Assembly: GCA_035569435.1 (NCBI GenBank)
Contig: DATMNB010000217.1
Coordinates: 1 to 11,267 of the forward strand
Direction: 5' to 3'
Length of the DNA: 11,267 nt
From: DASRDS01 sp035569435
GTDB taxonomy: Bacteria > Gemmatimonadota > Gemmatimonadetes > Gemmatimonadales > Gemmatimonadaceae
Part shown: positions 5,690 through 11,267 of the stretch, piece by piece
Layout: the number at the start of each line of letters is the position of its first letter
Position numbering within the stretch: position 1 is the first letter of the stretch
Notes under the pieces: generated by a model
Told to the model about the DNA's origin: nothing
Seen by the model: the letters and a program-made list of their open reading frames with translations, nothing else
Database searches by the model: none
Made by a program: the position numbers and the translations under genes

Positions 5690-6605
5690 TGCGAGCTTTC
5701 GGAGTGCGCAGCGCGCGCTCGACCGGTGGGTGACCACGGTGCAGCCCCTGGACGGGACGGGTCCCGTGCTGGAAATGGTCGCCACTCGGGCTGACGCGCC
5801 GCGCCTGGTGGCGTCTCAGGTCGTCGAGGGGGGCCCTGCGTTGGCGCGGATGCCCGTGCCCGGCGTGCCAGAGGTGGGGTTCGCGGCGTTTCTGGATGGG
5901 ACACAGCAGAGCCGGGTGCTGGCGTACGTGGGGGGCGTCCCGGTGGTTTTTGGCACTGTCGCCGCGGTGATTCGCATGCGCCGGAATCGGCGCCTGAGCA
6001 CGTACGGCAGTGGAGCGCTCATCAAGCGGTCGATCTACGGGCCCGCGGCCCTGTTGCCGGGGATCGATGAGATTGTGGACACGGGGCCGGTTGACCCTGA
6101 GGACGTCCATCCGTACGGACTGCTCGAGCGCGCGGTGCACGTGGTACAGAAGGATCGCGAGCGATTGGAGCGGACGCTCGCCGAGCAGTGGTATGCGAGT
6201 GAGTCGGCGACGCTGTGGATCGACGGCGGCCTGACGACCATATCGGCGAGCGCGGTCGGAGTCGTGAAGAGTCATCGCACACTCCATGTCGATCGGGCCG
6301 GGCTGCAAGTTGTCTGCGCGTTGGCGGTGGGTGAGCGCACCAGTGTCGTGCGGGCCACGTCCAAACACCGGGTGCCGGTGCAGAGCTGGTATCTTCGGCT
6401 CCGTGATCCAGCGGGTCATGGACCCCTGTGGGGCCTGGTGCGCGTCGAGGTGGCCGACGGCGAGGGGGATATCACCGAGCGGGCGAACACCGTCTCGCGT
6501 TGGATATTGGCGGAGGTGGCGCCGCTGGCGTTGCCGGACCCGCGGTGGGACACGCTGGTGTACGGGGTGCACGACTGCGAGGAATATCTCCGGGCCGTGT
6601 CGTGA
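5685..6605 (+). CDS. nurA: NurA-family 5'-3' nuclease (DNA-end resection)
   Basis: NurA proteins are manganese-dependent nucleases that work with the HerA hexamer to resect DNA ends. The 306-residue product shows the expected layout: a first acidic motif AAFLDGTQQSRVLAYVGG (67-84) with D71, a second acidic motif LWIDGGL (177-183) with D180, VGVVKSH (191-197), SWYLRL (234-239) and a C-terminal VYGVHDCEEYL (292-302) with H296. These correspond to the DG, DGSL, KsH, wYlRl and terminal histidine signatures of bacterial NurA-like proteins. The start at 5685 is chosen for its GGGAG site; a GTG at 5595 would add 30 residues of low-complexity Ala/Gly/Pro sequence unlikely to be part of the fold. Its stop overlaps the herA start by four bases (GTGA), implying translational coupling. 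The product is at the short end for the family. Identification rests on the motifs plus the herA, mre11 and rad50 neighbours. Confidence 0.82.
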   Translation: MNASFRSAQRALDRWVTTVQPLDGTGPVLEMVATRADAPRLVASQVVEGGPALARMPVPGVPEVGFAAFLDGTQQSRVLAYVGGVPVVFGTVAAVIRMRRNRRLSTYGSGALIKRSIYGPAALLPGIDEIVDTGPVDPEDVHPYGLLERAVHVVQKDRERLERTLAEQWYASESATLWIDGGLTTISASAVGVVKSHRTLHVDRAGLQVVCALAVGERTSVVRATSKHRVPVQSWYLRLRDPAGHGPLWGLVRVEVADGEGDITERANTVSRWILAEVAPLALPDPRWDTLVYGVHDCEEYLRAVS

Positions 6606-8563
6606 GCACACCTGTGCCCACACCTGTGCACGAACCGATCGGACGGGTCGTGGCGACGGAGCGGCGGCCCAACACGTCGCACGAGTTTCATTTCTGGACG
6701 GCGCTCGACGCCGAAGTCGGCATCGGGACGATCGTGCGGGTCGCGGGCACGCACGCGGTGGGCGGTCACATCCCGATCATCTATGGCGTGGTGGTCGAGG
6801 GGTTCAGCTACACCGATCTCCAGACGCCGCTCCACGATGTGCTCGGGCACGACGGGTTGCCGGGGGCCGCGGCGCTGGCGGCAACCGAGCGCACGGAGAT
6901 CCGGCTGTACACGGCGGCTGTGCTGCGGCGGCTCCCCGAGGAGCCGCTCCAGCCAGTGCCCCTTGGTGTCGTGTATCTGGCGGGGGACGCGGACGTCGCG
7001 GTCGCGCTCCGCATGGATGGGTATCTCGAGAATGGGATCCCGATTGGCGTGTACCGGGCCGGCGGGCTGGAGTCGCCGGTCTACCTCGATCCGGATTTCC
7101 TGCTCGGGCCCGAGGCGGCGCATCTCAACATCACCGGGGTCTCAGGGCTGGCGACCAAGACGAGCGCCGTGGAGTGGCTGTTGGCGTCGATCTTCGCGCA
7201 CTTCCCGGAGTCCAAGGGGTCGGTGGCCGCCGTCTGCATCAACGTCAAAGGTCCCGACCTATGCTTTCTCGACCAGCCGGCCACGGCGCTCGACGAGGTC
7301 GATCGCGCCCTGTACGAGCGACTGGGCGTGCCGGCGCAGCCGTTCGAGCACGTGCAGTATTTCGCGCCGTACACGGCCAAGGGGTTCGCGCTCAATACGC
7401 TGCGCTCCAACGAGGCATTGTCGCGCAACGTCGCCCCGCTGACGTGGGGGCTCCGTGAGGTCCTGGACTTTGCCCAGGTCCTGCTCAACAAGGATGACAT
7501 CGACGCCAAGGCCGATGCGCTGATCGATTTCATCGAGGAGCGGGTCGTCGGCCGTCGGTTCACGGACGACACGTTGGAGCACGCGCATACCGTCCAGTCG
7601 TTCGCCGATCTCGAGGCATGGTTTCTCGATCTGCTCAGGGGGATGGAGCGTCGGAACGCCGAGAGTTGGCGGACGCATCACGTGGCGACGATCCGCAAGG
7701 TCCGGAACCGGCTCTCCAACATCTCGACGCGGTGCGCCGGGCTCGTTACGGACGACGGCGTGGTGAGCGACCTGCCGTTCGGGCACTTCGAGGATCGGAC
7801 GGTGTACGTGATCGACGTCGCCCTCCTCGACGAGGACGCCCAGGATCTCGTCTTCGCCCGTGTCGTGTCCAAGCTGCGCGAGCACCTCGAGCGACGCGAC
7901 CTCGGCGTGAAGCACGTGGTGGTGTTCGTCGACGAGTTGAACAAGTACGCGCCGAGCGACGGGACCGACACGTATGTGCGCAAGATGCTGCTCGACATCG
8001 CCGAGCGTGGGCGGTATCTGGGGCTGGTGTTGTTTGGCGCCCAGCAGTTTCGCTCGCAGGTGCACCGGCGCGTCGTGGGGAATGCGGGGACGGCGTTGTT
8101 TGGCCGCATGGACGGCGACGAGCTGGCGACGCCGGGCTACGCGGTCCTGAGCCCGGCCATTCGCACCAAGCTGTCCACGTTGGAGAAGGGGCAACTCATG
8201 GTGCGGCATCCGCACTTCACGCAACCTGTGTTTGTGCGGTTCCCGCGGCCGGCCGTGCTGTCGGGGCGGGAGGGCGCGGAGCGATTCCCGCCGGCAGGCG
8301 AGTCGACGCTCGACGTCGCGGTCACGCGCGCGTTGCGGGTGCTCGATCCGTCGGTCACGCTCGGGTGGGTGCAGGCTGTCATCGGGCTGCATGAGGAGCA
8401 TGACGTGTTGCGGGCGCGGCGGGCGACCGAGCAGGCGCGTCCGGCCGATGTGCAGGCGTTCTTCCGGAGTCAGCTCCGGCCGCTCATTCCCGCCGCGGCG
8501 CCGGCGCGCGTGGCGGCGCCGCCCCTTCGCACCGCGCCGGACGACGACCCGTACGCGTTTTGA
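6602..8563 (+). CDS. herA: HerA-like ATP-dependent DNA translocase (FtsK/HerA superfamily) with altered Walker A
   Basis: HerA is a hexameric ring ATPase that pumps DNA into its partner nuclease NurA. The 653-residue product has an N-terminal HerA-ATS-like beta-barrel region (about 12-165, starting EPIGRVVATERRPNTSHEFHFW), then the ATPase core. The Walker A position reads ITGVSGLATKTS (177-188): K186-T187 are kept, but the glycine before the lysine is threonine (T185), unlike classical GxxGxGKT. Walker B is VVVFVDELNKYAP (439-451) with D444 and E445, followed by RGRYLGLVLFGAQQ (469-482), equivalent to the sensor segment in HerA. A helical insert (about 285-370) separates them. The last 35 residues are Ala/Pro-rich. 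The GTG at 6602 overlaps the nurA stop; in-frame GTGs at 6614 and 6626 are alternatives within a tandem repeat. No ribosome binding site is seen, so translation is probably coupled to nurA. The altered P-loop may be a trait of a bacterial HerA subfamily rather than a defect. Confidence 0.85.
   Translation: MSTPVPTPVHEPIGRVVATERRPNTSHEFHFWTALDAEVGIGTIVRVAGTHAVGGHIPIIYGVVVEGFSYTDLQTPLHDVLGHDGLPGAAALAATERTEIRLYTAAVLRRLPEEPLQPVPLGVVYLAGDADVAVALRMDGYLENGIPIGVYRAGGLESPVYLDPDFLLGPEAAHLNITGVSGLATKTSAVEWLLASIFAHFPESKGSVAAVCINVKGPDLCFLDQPATALDEVDRALYERLGVPAQPFEHVQYFAPYTAKGFALNTLRSNEALSRNVAPLTWGLREVLDFAQVLLNKDDIDAKADALIDFIEERVVGRRFTDDTLEHAHTVQSFADLEAWFLDLLRGMERRNAESWRTHHVATIRKVRNRLSNISTRCAGLVTDDGVVSDLPFGHFEDRTVYVIDVALLDEDAQDLVFARVVSKLREHLERRDLGVKHVVVFVDELNKYAPSDGTDTYVRKMLLDIAERGRYLGLVLFGAQQFRSQVHRRVVGNAGTALFGRMDGDELATPGYAVLSPAIRTKLSTLEKGQLMVRHPHFTQPVFVRFPRPAVLSGREGAERFPPAGESTLDVAVTRALRVLDPSVTLGWVQAVIGLHEEHDVLRARRATEQARPADVQAFFRSQLRPLIPAAAPARVAAPPLRTAPDDDPYAF
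6606..6629 (+). repeat. Two tandem 12-bp near-palindromic units at the herA start
   Basis: Units GCACACCTGTGC (6606-6617) and CCACACCTGTGC (6618-6629) differ at one base, and the first is a perfect inverted repeat GCACA-CC-TGTGC. They encode the TPVPTPV stretch just after the herA start and place in-frame GTG codons at 6614 and 6626, so herA has three phased candidate starts. A local duplication is the simplest origin; an internal operator is possible but unsupported. Confidence 0.5.
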
Positions 8564-9297
8564 GGACACTCCTCGTTGGTGTCGTATGGCTGGTGGCCTC
8601 GTCGCTGACACGCCTTGGCGCGCAGACCGTCACGCTGGAGATCCGGCCGCGGGTCGGGGATACGTTGCATCTGCGCTACGATCAGCGCATCGAGGCGTCC
8701 GACGCGCCAAACGAAACAACCGTTGACACGTCGGTGAGCACGCTACTCGTGTTGTCGCGCACGATCGTGGTGGGGCATGACAAGAAGGGCACCGAGGTCG
8801 TGGCGATCACAGACTCGGTGGATATGGCGCCGCAGTCGGCCGAGCCCGCCAGGCAGTTGCTGCAGGGGCGGCCCCTGCATCTGCGCGTGTGGCCGGACGG
8901 GATGATGAAGCTGGAGTCGGTCGATACCGGCACGGCGGGGAAACAACTCCGGGCGACGCTGTCGCAGACCCCGGCCATGTTGCCGCGGTCACCCGTGCGG
9001 GTGGGGCGCGAGTGGCATTGTGATGTGCAGCTGCCCTTGCCGCCGGGGAAGGGTGGGGCGCTCAAAGCGACGTTTCGGCTCGATTCGCTCTCGCAGAATG
9101 GGGAACTGGCGTATGTGTCGCTGCATGGGATGCTGCGGCGCGATGGGTCGCCGGCGGTGACGACGGGGGTCGTGACGGGGAGTTTGCTCGTTGACCGGCG
9201 GCGGGGGTGGTTGACGGATTCCCGGGCGACGATCGAGGTGACGTCGGGTAGCGTGCATATGATGATTACGGAGTGGTTACGCACCACTGACCGGTAA
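8560..9297 (+). CDS. Predicted exported protein of unknown function within the resection operon
   Basis: The 245-residue product starts with a typical signal peptide: MRTLLVGVVWLVASSLTRLGAQT, a basic N-region, a hydrophobic core and a likely cut after A21. There is no lipobox cysteine and no further membrane segment, so the mature protein should be periplasmic or secreted. It looks beta-rich with alternating hydrophobic residues, for example VTLEIRPRVGDTLHLRYDQRIEA (24-46) and a C-terminal series GSLLVDRRRGWLTDSRATIEV (207-227). The layout resembles secreted single-domain proteins of unknown function seen in bacteria of this type; I cannot name the family with confidence. It starts at a TTG whose TTGA overlaps the herA stop, with no ribosome binding site, so translation is likely coupled. 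sbcD follows after 20 bases. An exported protein in the middle of a DNA-end-processing operon is unexpected; cotranscription may be accidental. Confidence 0.8.
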   Translation: MRTLLVGVVWLVASSLTRLGAQTVTLEIRPRVGDTLHLRYDQRIEASDAPNETTVDTSVSTLLVLSRTIVVGHDKKGTEVVAITDSVDMAPQSAEPARQLLQGRPLHLRVWPDGMMKLESVDTGTAGKQLRATLSQTPAMLPRSPVRVGREWHCDVQLPLPPGKGGALKATFRLDSLSQNGELAYVSLHGMLRRDGSPAVTTGVVTGSLLVDRRRGWLTDSRATIEVTSGSVHMMITEWLRTTDR

Positions 9298-9317
9298 AAG
9301 TCCGAGTACATTCCTGT

Positions 9318-10493
9318 ATGCGGCTCGTGCACCTGTCCGACCTGCACCTGGGATTCCGGCAGTATCAGCGGCTGACGCCTGGTGGGATCAACCAGCGGGA
9401 AGCCGATGTGGCCGCGACGTTCAAGCAGGCCATCGACCAGACGATTGCCCTCAGGCCCGATCTGGTCGTGATCGGGGGCGATGTGTTTCATACGGTGCGG
9501 CCCTCCAATCAGGCCATTCTGCACGCGTTCACGCAGTTTTCGCGTCTCAAGCAGGCGCTCACGGACACGCCGATCGTCATCGTCGCCGGCAATCACGATC
9601 TCCCGCGGTCGAGCGACAGCGGATCCATTCTGCGGTTGTTTGCGCCGTTGGGGATTGACGTGGTCGAGGGCGGCGCGCGGCAGCTGTCGTACCCGGACCG
9701 GAACTTGAGCGTGCTGGCGGTGCCCTACGCTTTGCAGTGGCCCAAGCTCACGATCGATCCGTCGGCCCGCTATAACGTGTTGGTGTTGCACGGCGTGCAC
9801 CCGAGCGTGGAGCAAAAATGGATGGGGGCCGACGAGCGGGCCCGCAACCCGATCACCAACGACGACCTGTTCGCGAGCCCGTGGAGCTATCGCGCGCTCG
9901 GTCATTATCACGTCTACCGGCAGATCGGGGAGAACACGTACTACTCGGGGTCGATCGACTACAGCAGCTCGGACCCATGGGGCGAGCTGCTCGAGGGCCG
10001 TGAGAAGGGCTTCATCGAGCATAATCTGGCCACGGGGAAGCACACGTTCCATGCGCTGACGCTGCAGCGGGACGTGATCGATCTCCCGGAACTGTGGGCG
10101 GGCGGGCTGACGTCGGCGGAGCTCGACGCGCGCATACGCGAGAGTGTCGACAGCATCGATGGGGGCATTGACGGCAAGATCGTGCGTCTGTTGGTGCGCC
10201 AAGCCGCACGCCACATCGTGCGGGAGTTGAATCAGGCCGCGCTCCGCGACTACCGGCGGCGCGCGCTGCATTTCCATCTCGATACGCGCCGGCCCGAGAT
10301 CACGCGGATGCACGGCGGGGCGGCGCCGGGGGGGCGACGGCCGTCGCTGGCCGATGTCGTGAGAGAGAAGTTGGCAGCGCGTGTCCTCGAGTCCGACATC
10401 GATCGGGACGCGCTGGTCGCGCTCGGGCTCAGGTATCTGCGTGAGGCGGAGGCGCTCGACGCGGCAGCGGGGATCGAGGGGCAATCGGCGTGA
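9318..10493 (+). CDS. sbcD: Mre11/SbcD-type exonuclease subunit
   Basis: SbcD/Mre11 is the manganese-dependent phosphoesterase that, with the SbcC/Rad50 ATPase, opens hairpins and nicks or trims blocked double-strand ends. The 391-residue product has every catalytic motif of the calcineurin-like nuclease family: SDLHLGFRQ (7-15) with D8 and H10, GGDVFH (53-58) with D55, GNHDLPRS (91-98) with N92 and H93, VLHGVHPS (156-163) with H158, and ALGHYHVYRQI (193-203) with H196 and H198. A capping domain follows (about 240-325), then a helical C-terminus (about 342-385) of the kind that binds the base of the Rad50 coiled coil. Length is normal for SbcD. The ATG at 9318 is 20 bases after the exported-protein gene and lacks an obvious Shine-Dalgarno sequence. 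The stop overlaps the sbcC start (GTGA). It looks fully active. Confidence 0.95.
   Translation: MRLVHLSDLHLGFRQYQRLTPGGINQREADVAATFKQAIDQTIALRPDLVVIGGDVFHTVRPSNQAILHAFTQFSRLKQALTDTPIVIVAGNHDLPRSSDSGSILRLFAPLGIDVVEGGARQLSYPDRNLSVLAVPYALQWPKLTIDPSARYNVLVLHGVHPSVEQKWMGADERARNPITNDDLFASPWSYRALGHYHVYRQIGENTYYSGSIDYSSSDPWGELLEGREKGFIEHNLATGKHTFHALTLQRDVIDLPELWAGGLTSAELDARIRESVDSIDGGIDGKIVRLLVRQAARHIVRELNQAALRDYRRRALHFHLDTRRPEITRMHGGAAPGGRRPSLADVVREKLAARVLESDIDRDALVALGLRYLREAEALDAAAGIEGQSA
10476..10481 (+). promoter_or_regulatory. Ribosome binding site for sbcC inside the sbcD coding end
   Basis: GAGGGG lies eight bases before the GTG at 10490 and supports that start, in addition to translational coupling through the GTGA overlap. 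Confidence 0.45.
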
Positions 10494-11267
10494 GGCTCAA
10501 TAGTCTCCATCTCTCCAACTTCCGACAGCACGCCGACACGCGCATCGAGTTCGACTCGGGGCTGACGGGCATCATCGGGCCCAACGGGTCGGGGAAGACG
10601 ACGATCCTGGAGGGGATCGCCTGGGCGCTCTATGGCAACAGCGCCGCGCGCGGCACGCGGGAGTCGATCCGCTACAGTCGGGCGGCGCCGCGGGCGGCGG
10701 TGCGGGTCGAGTTGGATTTCGACCTGGCGGGGCACCGGTATCGCGTGGTCCGCGGGCTGTCGAACGCGGAGCTGTATCTGGACGGTGCGTCGCAGCCGAT
10801 CGCCAACTCGATCTCGGGTGTGACGGAGCTGCTGCAGCGTCGGTTGGGCATGACGCGCGGCGAATTTTTCAATACGTATTTCACGGGGCAGAAAGAGCTG
10901 AACGTGATGGCGGCCATGGGGCCGTCGGAGCGGGCCAAGTTCCTGTCGCGGGTATTGGGGTACGAGAAGTTGCGCGTGGCGCAGGATCTGGTGCGCGAGC
11001 GTCGCAAGCTGGTCATCGCCGAGATCGCGGGGCTGCGCGGCGGGATGGCGGACCGCGATGCGGTGGCGCGTCAGGAGCAGGAGAGCGCGGCGCGTCTCGC
11101 GGAGGCAACGGCGCGGGCCGATGGCGCGGCCGAGCGATTGACCGAGGCGCGGGCGGGGTTGGATGCGGCGGCGCCGGAGTGGGAACGGGCGCAACGCGAG
11201 CGTGACCGGTGGCTGGAGTTGGAGAGCGAGCGCAAGCTCGCTGAGCGTGATGTCGAGGGGCTGACGG
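10490..11267 (+). CDS. sbcC: Rad50/SbcC-type ATPase (partial, N-terminal 259 residues)
   Basis: SbcC/Rad50 is the SMC-like ATPase partner of SbcD/Mre11; it clamps DNA and its long coiled coils tether ends. The frame opens at a GTG overlapping the sbcD stop and stays open to the window edge. It begins MRLNSLHLSNFRQH, the typical SbcC opening, and has the Walker A motif GPNGSGKT at 30-37 followed by TILEGIAWALYG (38-49). The Q-loop lies in YFTGQKELN (130-138) with Q134, followed by the conserved PSERAKFLSRVLGYEKL (145-161). From about residue 162 the sequence becomes charged and Ala/Glu/Arg-rich, the start of the ascending coiled coil, broken near 183-186 by glycines. The zinc-hook CxxC, signature motif and Walker B lie beyond the window. 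Full-length members are usually about 800-1100 residues, so roughly a quarter to a third is seen. The similarity is unambiguous. Confidence 0.95.
   Translation, partial: MRLNSLHLSNFRQHADTRIEFDSGLTGIIGPNGSGKTTILEGIAWALYGNSAARGTRESIRYSRAAPRAAVRVELDFDLAGHRYRVVRGLSNAELYLDGASQPIANSISGVTELLQRRLGMTRGEFFNTYFTGQKELNVMAAMGPSERAKFLSRVLGYEKLRVAQDLVRERRKLVIAEIAGLRGGMADRDAVARQEQESAARLAEATARADGAAERLTEARAGLDAAAPEWERAQRERDRWLELESERKLAERDVEGLT

Noticed and set aside
6428..6601. Upstream extension of the herA frame into nurA
   Set aside because: The 58 extra codons overlap the conserved C-terminus of nurA and are Gly/Arg-rich; the GTG at 6602 with a GTGA overlap is the natural start.
5685..8563. HerA-based antiphage system such as Sir2-HerA or DUF4297-HerA
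   Set aside because: No Sir2 or DUF4297 gene is present; the partner is a NurA-type nuclease, and the linked mre11 and rad50 genes point to DNA repair. A side role in defence is not excluded.
7259..8611. Open frame of 450 codons on the minus strand
   Set aside because: Shadow of herA with low-complexity Arg/His/Leu composition.
8682..10484. Open frame of 600 codons on the minus strand
   Set aside because: Spans two genes on the opposite strand, including the complete sbcD; Arg/Pro/His-rich and without any family motif.

Overview
The window is GC-rich chromosomal DNA, densely coded on both strands, and most genes start with GTG or TTG. The protein families suggest a free-living bacterium, probably of the phylum Gemmatimonadota. 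That phylum call is inference, based on base composition, a receiver-like/AraC regulator of a kind I associate with that group, and a bacterial NurA-HerA pair; no rRNA or other marker gene is present. I see no tRNA, rRNA, CRISPR array, insertion sequence or phage gene, and no gene-free stretch longer than about 185 bases.

Left part, minus strand (1-3357): read in the direction of transcription, a GTG-started DeaD/CsdA-like protein that has lost the helicase catalytic motifs (3357-1966) ends at a strong UUCG/CGAA-loop hairpin (1913-1946). Then come an AraC-type regulator with a receiver-like N-terminus (1746-847), dephospho-CoA kinase coaE (815-186) and the first 57 codons of gcvH, the lipoyl carrier of the glycine cleavage system (171-1, cut by the window edge). 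The last three are spaced 31 and 14 bases apart and may be cotranscribed.

Middle (3446-5594): a class I aminotransferase of the Thermus-type aspartate aminotransferase group (plus strand) runs convergently into a predicted lipoprotein of unknown function with a calcium-loop-like motif (minus strand). The two genes overlap tail to tail by 20 bases.

Right part, plus strand (5685 to the window end): a tightly packed set of nurA, herA, a predicted exported protein, sbcD/mre11 and sbcC/rad50. Three of the four junctions are 4-base stop/start overlaps (GTGA, TTGA, GTGA) and the fourth gap is 20 bases. This is the set of proteins that performs DNA-end resection in archaea: Mre11-Rad50 senses and nicks ends, and the HerA translocase with the NurA nuclease resects them. 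Here it forms one apparent bacterial operon. The HerA-like protein has an unusual Walker A loop, and a gene for a predicted secreted protein sits in the middle of the set. The operon probably starts at a divergent promoter region shared with the lipoprotein gene (5595-5684).

The strongest leads are the resection operon with its odd HerA P-loop and exported passenger gene, and the catalytically dead DEAD-box-like protein with its RDDRP-repeat tail.
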